From Rebecca billardiae RCC1528 (Eukaryota > Haptophyta): a DNA stretch of 64,000 bases. The translations under genes were made by a program, and so were the position numbers. A model generated the notes under the pieces. It searched no databases. It was given only the letters and a program-made list of their open reading frames with translations, and was not told the DNA's origin. Location of the stretch: the NCBI GenBank assembly GCA_965240325.2, contig OZ251222.1, positions 744,001-808,000 of the forward strand, given 5' to 3'. Positions 20,850-30,516 of this stretch are shown here, piece after piece (position 1 is the stretch's first letter; each line of letters starts with the position of its first letter).

Positions 20850-22243
20850 TCACTTGGCCGCGGCCTGCGAGCCAGCCGCGCCCTGCGCCTGCGGCTGCAC
20901 GGGGAATAGGCTTATCCGCTGGACGCAGTGGTTGGCCTGGTCCGTCACGTAGATGAGGTCGTCGCGCTTGCTGTCCATCGCAATGCACTTGAGACCTGTC
21001 GCGAGCTGCCTGTCACCCATCTTGACGGCATCGCCGCCGCCGCGGCAGACTCGGCGCACGACGCCATCCTTGCTGATGCGCCGGATGTTGAATGTGAAGG
21101 TGTCGGAGACGTAGACGGACCCAGCCGAGTCGACAGTCACGCTGTGCGGCCACTCGAACTGCGACTTGTTCCCCGGACCATCGGCGAAGCCCTGCATGCC
21201 GTTGCCCGCAAACGTTCGCACCGCGCCAAAGCGATCGACCGTGCGCACGCGGTGGTTGGAGCGGTCGGCAACGTACGCCGCGCCCGAGTTGCGGTCGACC
21301 GCGACGGCGACGGGGTAGTTGAAGGCTGCGCGTGAGCCGTTGCCATCCGTGCACCCCTGCACGCACCGCCCCGCCAGCGTCGTCACCATGCCGTCCGCAG
21401 TCACCCTCCGGATGCAGTGGTTGCACGAGTCTGCCACCAGCAGCGTGCCGTCCGCTGCGGCGGCAATCCCGTACGGGTAGCTGAACGCGGCGGCGGAGCC
21501 CTGCCCGTCGGCGTGGCCGGGGCGGCCCGTGCCGGCGATCGTCACGACCTGCCCCTGCGAGTTGACCTTTCGGATCGTGTGGCTCCCTGCGTCACACACG
21601 AAGATGGCGCCGTCCTGCCCGATGCACACGCCCGTCGGGTCGTTGAACGTGGCCGAGTTGCCGTCGGTGCAGCCGAGCGCGCCCGTGCCGGCGATGGTGC
21701 TGACGTGGCCCACCTGCTCGCACAACGCGCGCGGGACGCACGGGTGAGCGGTCAGCGCTCCACCACGGGCCGGAGTGCGGCCTGATGCGACACGAGTTCA
21801 AGCCGCGGCGCGCGCGCGTGGATTTGCGTCCGCACCTTAATCCTCCTGATCCGGCGATTGTCCGAGTCGGCGACATAGAGCAACCCATCATTGTCGCACG
21901 CGACACCCAGAGGGCCGCGGAATGACGCCATCGGCCCAAGCCCATCCGCCCACGCCGGATCACGGCTCCCGGCGATCGTGGAGACGACGCACATGTCCTC
22001 CTCCGAGGCGCCATCGCCCTGCTGCTGCTCTGGTGCTCCGGCCATCGCTGCGCTCGGAAGGGCGGCTGGCCCTCTGGTGCACGCAGACGCGTCGCGACGG
22101 CCCGGCGTGCGCCCTCGCCCAGCGCGAGAGGCCAGCCCGCGCGACACAAACAAATCAAGCAGCGGCTTTCGGAGCCGATCTCGCGAGTCGCGACGCGTGC
22201 GCACTGCGCTCAGCCAGCGCACCGGTGGTTCCGCAGCTTCCAT
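20850..22243 (-). CDS. NHL-repeat beta-propeller protein, two exons
   Basis: Exon 1 is 22243-21836 and exon 2 21713-20850, 423 residues if the ATG at 22243 is used. An ATG at 22045 (MAGAPEQQQGD) is an alternative that drops an Arg-rich N-terminus. The 122-nt intron has donor AAG|GTGCGG and acceptor GAGCAG|GTGGGC in phase 0, and joining gives NRRIRRIK-VGHVSTIAGTG, exactly the linker between two NHL blades. At least five repeats follow the pattern 'STIAGTG...DG...ATFNDPTGV...G.IFVCDAGSHTIRKV'. Each is about 55 residues, so the protein is probably a six-bladed propeller. NHL propellers mediate protein or RNA binding; the family resembles NHLRC2 propellers. No membrane segment is seen. The 5' end is 91 bp from the divergent SELENOF start. 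Confidence 0.88.
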
Positions 22244-22334
22244 CAGGCCTCCCGGACGCACGACAACAGCGCGCGTCTTGAACTGAAGACTGAAGAGGCC
22301 ATCCGGCTGACTCAACGCCGCTGCATTTCCAAGG

Positions 22335-22739
22335 ATGGCGCCCGCGCCAGGGGCGATCCTGGCGCTGTTGGCGGTCTCCTCGCCTTCGTGCGAGGAGCGC
22401 GGGTACCTCCCGACGCTGAGATGCTCTTCGTGAACAGGCATCGAGGCGTTTGTTGGTGCCTCGGAGCTCACCACTGGCTGCCGTGAGTGCTGCACCCTCG
22501 ATCCCGTCGTCAAGCACTCGGCTCTCCTAGACGTGTGCAAGTGACGCTTGACGCCCGAGCTGCGCAAGTTCATCGAGCTGCGCAGCTCGACGTTTGATGA
22601 TCTGACCATTCAGTACACGCAGGGTGCCCCGGCGACGCTCACCCTCACTGACGATGCCGGGAACCGCGTCGTCGAACCGATCCATGGCTGGACGAGCGAC
22701 GAGATCGAGACCTTTGTGGCGTCAAAGCTTCGGCCATGA
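22335..22739 (+). CDS. SELENOF: SELENOF (Sep15)-family selenoprotein with two UGA/Sec codons
   Basis: From ATG 22335 (context AAGGATGG) the frame runs to a TGA at 22737-22739 with internal TGAs at 22431-22433 (residue 33) and 22542-22544 (residue 70). The first 18 residues (APGAILALLAVSSPS core) form a signal peptide. The mature part aligns with SELENOF: a Cys-rich UGGT-binding region with CEERGY, CSSU (CSSC in animals), GCRECC, then the redox motif VCKU (VCGU in animals), followed by the thioredoxin-like C-terminal half (FIELRSSTFDDLTIQYTQG, LTLTDDAGNRV, IHGWTSDEIETFVASKLRP). The family is an ER-lumen thiol-disulfide enzyme linked to UGGT and glycoprotein folding. The C-x-U site fits the usual Sec position; Sec at residue 33 is the unusual feature. 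The third TGA acts as stop, as it is only 41 nt from the SECIS core, less than the spacing normally needed for recoding. Total length is 134 residues. Confidence 0.88.
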
Positions 22740-22760
22740 GTGCCCGGACGAACGATCGAC

Positions 22761-22860
22761 GGCAGGCAGTGCGTGCCCCTATGATGCACAGTCTCACAAA
22801 CCTGCCCCGTGTTTCGGGGCCGTGGGCTGATGCGGACCGCGTGCGGACGCATTTGTCTGC
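22761..22860 (+). promoter_or_regulatory. SECIS element in the SELENOF 3' UTR
   Basis: A foldable eukaryotic SECIS lies 41 nt after the stop codon. The 5' core is ATGAT (22781-22785) opposite GGAC (22834-22837), giving the tandem G-A/A-G pairs. Helix II pairs 22786-22797 with 22822-22833 (11 pairs, one single-base bulge on each side). AAA (22798-22800) is the unpaired apical motif. A mini-hairpin of GCCCCG/CGGGGC with a TGTTT loop sits above it, as in type II elements. Below the core GGCAG/CTGCC and TGCGT/ACGCA can form helix I. The only departure from consensus is C instead of A/T at the last 3' core position. The fold was derived by hand. Confidence 0.75.
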
Positions 22861-23172
22861 CGACAGTGCCGTCGTGGCGTCGATCCTGCCATTCAGATTT
22901 CAGGTCGGAGGACCGTCGCGAGACGTGAATTAATCGGATTCACTGATTACTAGCTTACTGGACGGATAAGCGGCGCTTGCACCATCGCCCCCGGTGACTT
23001 ATATTCTGCGATATTTTTACGACGAGAGCTCTGCCACCGTCTGCCAGATTGCACAGTGCCAGTGCCGGCAGTGGTCACGCGGAGAATTCCGCCTTGAATT
23101 CGGAACGGCGCACCTTCATAATTAATCATGAGTCTTATAATCTGCGCCTAGCTTTATAAGCCTTAGTCTTTA

Positions 23173-23269
<97 letters not shown>

Positions 23270-24026
23270 TCTCTCTCTCTCTCTCTCTGACAGACTCTCT
23301 CTATGTCATAACAGTGAATCGCCATTTAACACCTGCTTAGTAGGCTACTACATATAGTCACTATTGTCAGACTCAGTCATTAAGCTAGTTAGTGATACTG
23401 TGACTGTCGTGATGATGTAAGCTACGTTTTCATCAGACTCAGAGATAAAGATTGACCGTTGAGACTCCGAGACTGCTGCAGTGCGGTAATAAGTGCCAGC
23501 TATGCGGAAATAATATCATGCCGCCGCTGCAATATATATCTATTTGGCAATCCATTAATCTCAGTCGACGACAGCGGCCCGGAAGTACTAGCTAAGTTAC
23601 AGCAGGCTGTAGTCACAGTGCCGCGGCCCATCTAAGAGTTCGATCATGGGCATGGCCACCCTGGGCCTGGCCAGCGATGAGGGATTGCGGCGAGCGTCTC
23701 TGTGTTCAGCTGGCCGCTGTAGCCCGTCCAGCCGCTGTGTGCGCCGCGCTTCCAGCTTGCTCCCGCAGTCCTGCGGAGGGCCTTCCTCTGCGTCCGAGTC
23801 GCAGCCCGAGACTGAGACATTGCCGCTCATCACTGCAGCTGCTGCTGTCTGTGCATGCAAACGGCCGCAGCGCTCGGGCCAGATCCAGCGGCGGCGGCAT
23901 CAAAGCTGAAAGCTGAGCATCGCGCTCCGCGAATCTTTTTTTGACGGCGGCCGGCCGTCTCCGTTTTCATCCACATTGCGGCGGCCAACGAGCCGTGAGC
24001 CCGTCGAGCGTGCGCGGTCGCCCAGC
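22861..24026. other. Spacer containing a long (TC)n tract
   Basis: No gene is supported. The stretch before 24026 (about 23880-24026) is probably 5' UTR of the kinase gene. Confidence 0.5.
23175..23288. repeat. (CT)n microsatellite, about 114 bp
   Basis: A nearly pure CT dinucleotide tract with one CA interruption near 23263. A similar tract occurs at 57844-57936. Confidence 0.98.
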
Positions 24027-27000
24027 ATGTCATTCGACAGCCTCGAGGGCTTTAACGAGCTCAAGATGCTTGGGAAGGGCGCGCATGGCTCCGCGCATCT
24101 CGTCGAGAGGCGCTCCGATGGCGAGCGCTTCGTCGTGAAGAAGGTGCGGCTCTCGAGCATGGCCGACCACGAGCTGAATATCGCGCAGCGCGAGGTGCGG
24201 CACCTGATGCAGTGCTCGTCGCCCCACGTGGTCAAGTACTACGGCTCGTTCGCAGATGAGCACACTCTCTACGTCTTCATGGAGAACTGCGAGAGCGGCA
24301 CCCTGGAGCAGGCGATTCGCGCGAAGGAGGCCGTCGGGCACGCGTGCGACACGGAGGTGGCGCTCGACTACTTTGCGCAGATCTGCGTCGGACTGCAGGC
24401 GGTGCACGCCCTGGCCATCGTGCATCGCGACATCAAGCCAGCAAACATCTTCCTGACGCGCCGCAACCTCGTCAAGATCGGCGACTTTGGCGTGTCCTTC
24501 CAGCTGGGCAGCACGCAGCCGATGGCCACGACGTGTGTCGGCACGCCGCTTTTCCTCTCGCCCGAGCAGCTGCAGGGGCAGCCTTACTCGGTGACGGCGG
24601 ACATCTGGGCGCTTGGCGTGCTGCTCTTTCGCATGTGTTTCGGCGCGTACCCGTACAACGCGCCCAACCTGCCCACCCTGGCCATGCGCGTGTGCTGCGG
24701 CGGGCCGCCGCCCATTCCGGAGTCGGCGGAGGTCGAGCTCGCTGCGCTGATCCGGTCGCTCCTGACGGTCGACCCGCTGCACCGCCCGACGATCGAGGCG
24801 GTGATCACGACGCCGCTGGTGCAGCGGCACGTCATGCACCTCTCCTTCGAGCTGCGCCAGCTCGCGTCGAGTACCTCCGAGATCGAGCAGCTCAGCGGGC
24901 AGATGGGCGCGAGTGCGCGCTCGGCTTCCTACAGCTCAGAGCAGCGCACGCTGCAGCCGAGTCAGACGCTGAGCGCGGCCAGCGGCGCGGCACGGGTGCC
25001 GAGGCCCGACGTGATGCCCCCGCACCCGTCGGCGGTGCACCCGACTGTGCCGGCTGCCGACTACAAGCGCGTCGTGCGCTACTGCACCGAGCGGCACGAC
25101 GAGCTGCTGATGGTGTGCGTAGCAGACAAGGTGAGGCAGGTTGCGGTGCGCAGGGGCCGCGGCGCGCTGCTCACGCTGCGGCGCTCCACGCGGATCGTCG
25201 CGGTCACCCGGCAGCGCCTGCTGGTGATGCGCCCTCGCGGCGAGCGCTCGGACTGGGCCCTGCAGCGCCACCGCCCCGCTAGGGACGCGCACTGGCTCGA
25301 CCTCGAGGGCCTGGCCTCTGGCCTTGCGCCCGACGGCTCTCAGCTGGAGCTCAGCTTCAGCCGGCGCCGCTCCGTCGGCGGCGGCGCAAGTGCGGCCGAC
25401 GCGCGCGCGCTGCTGCCGCTGCGCGGGAGCGATGGCGCGGAGGATGCGCTGCAGCACGAGGGAGACGGCCAAGGCGGGGCCGGGGCGCACCCACCCTGGC
25501 GCCTCGTCATCTCGATCCTGCCGCCGGTGACGAGCGCGCTCCTGCGCTCGATTGCGCACGCCGCACACGCAGTGAGGCGCGATCTCGCGGTGATCTCGGC
25601 TTCGCTCGCAACGCCGAGCCTGCTCTCGGCGTGGCAGCTCTCGGTCGAGGACCACGCGCTGATGGCGACGCGCGGCGCGGAGGACGCGCTGCGCGCGCGC
25701 AGGCGGCCCGGCCGCGAGTACAGGGCCGCGCTGCGCACGCTCGGCAGCTGGCACGGCTCGTGCGCTGAGACTCTTGCCTTCGTGACGGCCCGGCTCGAGC
25801 CTCTGCTGGCCGCGCGCGCGCCCTCGCTGCAGCTGGGTGAGGTGGTCGCGAGCGCGGCCGAGGCCGGAGCGCGCCCGTCTCCCGCGCGGCCAACAGAGAC
25901 GCGCGCTGCCGAGCCGCACGCGCCGCATCCGCTCGGAGCGACCTTCGCCGGCGGCACGAGCCTGGGCGCGCGCGCGCAGCCGCGCGCGCTGAGCGCGCCC
26001 GAGCTCAGCGCCCTGCGCGCGGCGCTCGGCGTGCTCGCGGGCTGTGATTGGCTGGAGGAGCTGCACGCCGACTCGCGTGTGCCCGTCGCGGCGCTCGCGA
26101 GCGATCTCGCCGAGCTCGTCCGCGTGCACCCGCCCCAGCTCCGCGTGCTCGGCGTCGCCGCGCCGCCGCCGCGCGCGCTGCAGACGCTCGCGCACGCGAC
26201 GAGCTTGCACGGCGTCGAGCTGCGTGTCTCCCAGCCGCTGCCGATCCGGCGCTCCGCCTCCTCTGTGCTCAGCGCGAGGCTCACGGGCCGATCGACGCCC
26301 GAGTCGATGCCCACCTCGGCGCGGCTGCGCGTCCTGTCGCCGCGTGCCGCCGCATCCACCGCCGACGGCAGCCAATCCACCGACACCAGCCTCGAGCCAA
26401 CCAACTGGTCACCAGCCGCGGACTCGGCGGCGCCAGCGGCGGCGGCGGCGGCGCTGGCCGACCTGGCGGTTGCCACGCCGAGCGCGCGTACGAGCGCCGG
26501 CCACGGCGACACGCGCGGGGATCCGCAGGTGCTGAGCGCTGCAACGTTTGCCCTGGGGCGAGCTCCGCGGCAGCCGGCGCGCTCCTCGCGCGACGTGAGC
26601 ACAGAGGCGTGCCTGCTGTCGGCGTCGTCTGCAGCCCCCTCCGCTGCCTCGCCCTCGCGGTCGCCGCCGCGGCTCGCCCACTTCGAGTCGGCGAGCGCTC
26701 CGGACTTGGCGCCGCTCGACACCGATGACGCGCACGCGGGCGCAGACGTGCCGCCAGATAGGGGCTTCTCGCCGCTCCTCTCGAGCTCGTCGAGCTGGTT
26801 CGAGGCGCCGCAGCTCGAGCAGCACAAGCTGCCCGCGGCCGCGGCCGCCACCGAGCCTCGCAAGCACGCGTGGAGCGTGGCTCGCGACGGCTCTCGCAAA
26901 GCGCTTGGCCTGGCGCTCACCACGCTCGCGGTCTTGGCGCTGCTTGGGGCACGGTGGCTGAGCGCAGGCGACGTTTTCGGGCTGCATGCGGCCGTGGGCC

Positions 27001-27197
27001 CCGAGTTGCAACGTGTCGCATCTTCTGCCAAGCGGTCCACCCCGCACTCGTTCCCGCAGCACGACGGCGGGCTCGGCGCGCTTGACGCAGCCTTTGTGAG
27101 CGCCTTGGCGCATGCGCTCGGCGACCCGTTTACAGATCAGCTCAGGTACCTCGGTGGTGCGCTGCGGACGCGCCTGCATAGTATGCATATGGCGTGA
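24027..27197 (+). CDS. NEK-like Ser/Thr protein kinase with large C-terminal region and terminal membrane anchor
   Basis: The start is ATG 24027 (MSFDSLEGFNELKMLGKG); the frame upstream opens only with TTG. The 1056-residue product has a complete kinase domain at about 8-270: glycine loop GKGAHGSAHL, catalytic lysine in FVVKKV, HRDIKPANIFL, GDFGVSF, activation segment CVGTPLFLSPEQL, and ADIWALGVLLFRM. All catalytic residues are present. The closest type is the NEK (NIMA-related) family, which controls cilia and the cell cycle. The remaining 780 residues are Ala/Ser/Pro/Arg-rich. Around 340-560 there may be a PH- or WH-like fold (RRSTRIVAVTRQRLLVMRP), but it is not assignable. One hydrophobic segment (ALGLALTTLAVLALLGA) lies about 75-90 residues from the end, so it may be tail-anchored. 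Confidence 0.85.
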   Translation: MSFDSLEGFNELKMLGKGAHGSAHLVERRSDGERFVVKKVRLSSMADHELNIAQREVRHLMQCSSPHVVKYYGSFADEHTLYVFMENCESGTLEQAIRAKEAVGHACDTEVALDYFAQICVGLQAVHALAIVHRDIKPANIFLTRRNLVKIGDFGVSFQLGSTQPMATTCVGTPLFLSPEQLQGQPYSVTADIWALGVLLFRMCFGAYPYNAPNLPTLAMRVCCGGPPPIPESAEVELAALIRSLLTVDPLHRPTIEAVITTPLVQRHVMHLSFELRQLASSTSEIEQLSGQMGASARSASYSSEQRTLQPSQTLSAASGAARVPRPDVMPPHPSAVHPTVPAADYKRVVRYCTERHDELLMVCVADKVRQVAVRRGRGALLTLRRSTRIVAVTRQRLLVMRPRGERSDWALQRHRPARDAHWLDLEGLASGLAPDGSQLELSFSRRRSVGGGASAADARALLPLRGSDGAEDALQHEGDGQGGAGAHPPWRLVISILPPVTSALLRSIAHAAHAVRRDLAVISASLATPSLLSAWQLSVEDHALMATRGAEDALRARRRPGREYRAALRTLGSWHGSCAETLAFVTARLEPLLAARAPSLQLGEVVASAAEAGARPSPARPTETRAAEPHAPHPLGATFAGGTSLGARAQPRALSAPELSALRAALGVLAGCDWLEELHADSRVPVAALASDLAELVRVHPPQLRVLGVAAPPPRALQTLAHATSLHGVELRVSQPLPIRRSASSVLSARLTGRSTPESMPTSARLRVLSPRAAASTADGSQSTDTSLEPTNWSPAADSAAPAAAAAALADLAVATPSARTSAGHGDTRGDPQVLSAATFALGRAPRQPARSSRDVSTEACLLSASSAAPSAASPSRSPPRLAHFESASAPDLAPLDTDDAHAGADVPPDRGFSPLLSSSSSWFEAPQLEQHKLPAAAAATEPRKHAWSVARDGSRKALGLALTTLAVLALLGARWLSAGDVFGLHAAVGPELQRVASSAKRSTPHSFPQHDGGLGALDAAFVSALAHALGDPFTDQLRYLGGALRTRLHSMHMA

Positions 27198-27673
27198 TGA
27201 GAATGCTGCGCGCTGCTGTAGCCTTCGTCATCAGTCATCATCATCGCGATCGTCTGAGACTCTGAGACGACGGGCCGACGAGCTGCCAGTGCACAGTGTC
27301 AGTGACAGACTGCCAAGACAGGTCTACGCAATGAGCATCACCGAGCAGCTCGGCTATATAGCGCTACTGCACGATATCCGCCTGCTCGGCTGAACACGGT
27401 CAATTCTGGTACAGCACTGATGCCAAACGTACAGGTGACGATAACGACGACCTTTAGCGAGGTGCTCGCCACGACTCACGAGGTCGAGTGGTCAGTGGCA
27501 CTCGCCCGGTCACTCGGCCGGCGCCTGCTGTATTATAAACTATATAATTTGTATAATTGCCATCCGAGGCCAGTCGGGCCGGCGGGCAGCCGCCCGAGCC
27601 GGGCGGCCCGCGGCCGGGACGGACGAGAGAGTCTGCTGCGTCGGATCTCATCGATATGACGATATCGGCGGCT
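27198..27673. other. Spacer between convergent genes
   Basis: The 3' ends of the kinase (plus) and MYND gene (minus) face each other across 0.5 kb of AT-richer DNA. No gene or repeat is seen. Confidence 0.5.
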
Positions 27674-29647
27674 TCATCGTGATCGGCGCGACGGGGGAGG
27701 CTTGCCCAGCATGACGGGATAGATATTTTTCATCTCCTCGGCCATGCGGACCGGATCGAGGTATCCAGTGAGACTGCTCGCTGATGGGCCGGATGGCGGC
27801 ATGGTGTTAGGGTTGAGCTTGACCATGATTGGTTTGTGATCGCCGCTGCGCAGCTCGGCGACGGGCGGGGCCGTGCCTGCATCGATGGCGCGTGCCAAGG
27901 CAACGAGCGTGTCGTGGAGAGGGTAGGGCCGTGTCTCGGACCGCCCGCCTTCTGGCTCCACGCGGGCGAAGCGATGGCGCCAGATGTCTGTGCCGCCGAT
28001 GTACACGCCTTTCACTGCGGACCCGGCGTGCCCGCCATCGCCTCCGTCGCGATAGAGGCGGACGAACGCGACGAGGACGAGCCGCTTGGACGCCACGTGC
28101 ATCAGTACCACCGCTCGCTGGTCGTCGTCGTCACAGCCGGCGGGCGCGATGGCGAAGTTGACTTCGCACAGGGCGTCCATGCTGGCCGGGCGGATGCCGC
28201 GCGCGGCGGCCAGGTACAGCGCAGGGGCCCAGGGGAGGTCCGTCTTGCGCCGCTCCCCGTGACAGGTCCAGAGCTCGCTCCCAGCCTCGGCGGGGAATGT
28301 GCGCAGCAGCTCCGCGGCCGTCGCCTCGTTGAAGAGGCCGAGCTCGGGGGCGCGGCGCTCGAGGCCGTCTCCGCGCGCGTCGGCGTCCCGTGCGCGCTCC
28401 CGCGCTTTCAGCGCCTCGCGCGCCTCGCGCGCAGCCTTGGCCTTCGCCCTGTGCGCATCGGTGACCGCCTTCCCCTGGATGGTGCGGCACGGGACGGCGT
28501 GCTCCGGCCAGTCCGCGAGCTGGCAGTCGCGCCCACAGTACGACCGATTCCGGCAGCCATTGCACTTGAGCAAGCGGTCCGGCGCCTTGCCGCAAGAGGC
28601 GCACACCACGTCGCGCACGGGCTGCGGAGGCGCCTCCTCCAGGACGCGCGTGGGCCCCAGCCCTTCCTCGTCCGCAGGCGAGCCGCGCGCTGCCGTGAAC
28701 ACGGAGGTAATGGTCGGCGGCACGAGGCCGTGCACACGCGTGGCGTCGCCAAAGAGCAACGTCAGGTCGCTGTCGCGAACCGCGCCCGCGCGGGCGAGGA
28801 TGGCGATGAGCCGGTCGGGCTCCGGAGCCTGCCGCCCGCGCCGCAAGAGCGACGGGGCGCCGTGCCGCGCGAGCAGCTGCTGCGCCTCAGGGCTCGCGCG
28901 CGCCGTCTCGTTGAGGTACTCGCGCGCGCCCTCCAGGTCGTCCAGCCGGCTGAGGTACGCCAGGCCCATCGACTGCAGCAGGCCGCGCAGCATGTACGCC
29001 TCAACGCTCATGGGCGCCTCGACGTCGAGGGTCTTGAGCCGGCTGAAGAGCTCAGTGGCGTTCACGCTCGAGTCGGACTCGAGCACGCTGAGCTCGGCAG
29101 CCACATACAGGTCGCACACGGCACTCACCAGGAGCGAGCACGCGGCGGCCGCGTCGCTCGCCAGCGTCACCGCCTCTCGGAACACGCCCCCGAGCTGCGC
29201 GGGAACGCGCTCGAGGATGCCCGCTGCGACCTCGGCGGACTCGCTCGCCTCCTCGGCCGTTGCTCGCAGCATCTCGGGCGAGTCGAGCGGCATGTGGGGC
29301 GGGTCCGCGTTTCCATCCGCGGTGCACGCCGTGAACACGCGCCTGCAGGCGAGGCGCGCGAGGAGCACGTGCGCCTGCAGAAGCACCAGGTCGGCGATGG
29401 GATCGCCTGCAGAGGCTCGAGATGCGGCTTGCGCCAGCTGCACCATCTGACGACGGTGCGGCATAGCGTCGAGCAGTCGCTCCTTGGTTGCAGCTTCCTC
29501 GCACACTCGCGCGCGCTCGTGCGCCGCGCCCAGCTCCCCAGCAAATTGCTGGTAGACGATGGTGGACATCGCCGGGTGATGTAGCCATTCCGCCCACGCC
29601 CAAGCATACTGCCCAGGTCCTTGGGGCGCCCTTCCTTGGGGAGCCAT
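27674..29647 (-). CDS. MYND zinc-finger protein
   Basis: The ATG at 29647 (MAPQGRAPQGPGQYAW) starts a 657-residue protein; longer frames upstream are unlikely. Residues 30-340 are mostly alpha-helical (many Ala/Leu/Glu, possible TPR-like pairs such as MLRGLLQSMGLAYLSRLDD). At about 355-395 is a MYND finger: CASCGK...CNGCRNRSYCGRDCQ...WPEHAVPC, with all seven Cys visible and His in the final CxxxC/HxxxC part. A charged helix follows (AKAAREAREALKARERARD), then a compact C-terminal domain with ELWTCHGERRKTDLPWAP and FVRLYRDGG. MYND fingers bind proline-rich partners. The divergent neighbour at 29800 is proline-rich at its N-terminus, but a link is only speculation. Function is unknown. Confidence 0.8.
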   Translation of the reverse strand: MAPQGRAPQGPGQYAWAWAEWLHHPAMSTIVYQQFAGELGAAHERARVCEEAATKERLLDAMPHRRQMVQLAQAASRASAGDPIADLVLLQAHVLLARLACRRVFTACTADGNADPPHMPLDSPEMLRATAEEASESAEVAAGILERVPAQLGGVFREAVTLASDAAAACSLLVSAVCDLYVAAELSVLESDSSVNATELFSRLKTLDVEAPMSVEAYMLRGLLQSMGLAYLSRLDDLEGAREYLNETARASPEAQQLLARHGAPSLLRRGRQAPEPDRLIAILARAGAVRDSDLTLLFGDATRVHGLVPPTITSVFTAARGSPADEEGLGPTRVLEEAPPQPVRDVVCASCGKAPDRLLKCNGCRNRSYCGRDCQLADWPEHAVPCRTIQGKAVTDAHRAKAKAAREAREALKARERARDADARGDGLERRAPELGLFNEATAAELLRTFPAEAGSELWTCHGERRKTDLPWAPALYLAAARGIRPASMDALCEVNFAIAPAGCDDDDQRAVVLMHVASKRLVLVAFVRLYRDGGDGGHAGSAVKGVYIGGTDIWRHRFARVEPEGGRSETRPYPLHDTLVALARAIDAGTAPPVAELRSGDHKPIMVKLNPNTMPPSGPSASSLTGYLDPVRMAEEMKNIYPVMLGKPPPSRRSR

Positions 29648-29799
29648 CGCGCCTCGGCTGGTGATGGCTGGAGTGGTCGGTTCGCCTCGGATGTGGCGGA
29701 AGTGAGCCCGCCTGGTCGGCCGCGGGCGGGTGGGCGTCCAGACCTCAGAGCTGTGATCGCTCCGGACACACTGCGGCAGCCTCCGCCTGCCCGCCATTG

Positions 29800-30516
29800 A
29801 TGTCTGGAGCTGACGCCCAGCCTCCGCCCGCCGGCGGCGGCGATGCAGGTGCCCAGGGGCGCCCAGTCGTGCAGGCGACCCCGGTGAACGCACAACCGCC
29901 GCCGCCACCACACGCGGGCGCGCCGCAGGGGCTGCCGACGGTGACTGCCGTGCCCGCACAGCCGGTGGTTGGCCAGCCGTACCCCGGGTACGGCAACGGG
30001 TACGGCAACGCCGAGTTTGCAACCATCACTGTGGTCGAGCAGCGCGAGCTGACGCCCGACGAGGTGTATGTCCTCGCGCTCGTGCAGTCCGCGCGCATCA
30101 CCAAAATCCTCGCGATCATCGACCTCGTCTTCACCGTGATCACGAGCATCATGCAGGCGCAGCTCTTCATGCTGCTGCTCATCTTTGGACCGCTCGCCGG
30201 CCTGTACGCGGCGCTCAAGCTGAACGCCATCGCCGCGGCCGCGTACGGCGTCTTCGCGGTCGTGAAGGCCATCATCGACGTGGTCGACCTCATCCTGGTC
30301 CTGATGAACCCGGGCCAGTTCGAGTTCCCGGGCTTTGTCATCTTTGTGCTGCTGCTGAGCGCCACGGTGCAGGTGTGGATCGCAAAGATCGTGTTCCGCT
30401 TCCGCACGCTGCTGACGCAGCTCACGCCGGAGCGCATGGACGACGTGCAGCGCGTGATGAGCAATCCGCCGCCGCTGATGATGCGCAACGCCCAGTACCG
30501 CCGAGACCGGGTGTGA
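29800..30516 (+). CDS. Tetraspanning membrane protein with Pro/Gly-rich N-terminal tail
   Basis: The ATG at 29800 (MSGADAQPPPAGGGDAG) gives 238 residues; a TTG just before it is not used. The first 70 residues are disordered, rich in Pro, Gly, Gln and Tyr (GQPYPGYGNGYGN). About residues 95-190 hold four hydrophobic helices (ILAIIDLVFTVITSIM, LFMLLLIFGPLAGLYAAL, AAYGVFAVVKAIIDVVDLIL, FPGFVIFVLLLSATVQVWI). The tail is basic and cytosolic. The topology recalls small tetraspan vesicle or plasma-membrane proteins, but no family is recognised. It is divergent from the MYND gene with 152 bp between ATGs. Confidence 0.7.
   Translation: MSGADAQPPPAGGGDAGAQGRPVVQATPVNAQPPPPPHAGAPQGLPTVTAVPAQPVVGQPYPGYGNGYGNAEFATITVVEQRELTPDEVYVLALVQSARITKILAIIDLVFTVITSIMQAQLFMLLLIFGPLAGLYAALKLNAIAAAAYGVFAVVKAIIDVVDLILVLMNPGQFEFPGFVIFVLLLSATVQVWIAKIVFRFRTLLTQLTPERMDDVQRVMSNPPPLMMRNAQYRRDRV

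Noticed and set aside
22244-22609. 5' extension of the NHL gene to an ATG at 22609
   Set aside because: This would run antisense through most of the SELENOF coding region; the added residues look random.
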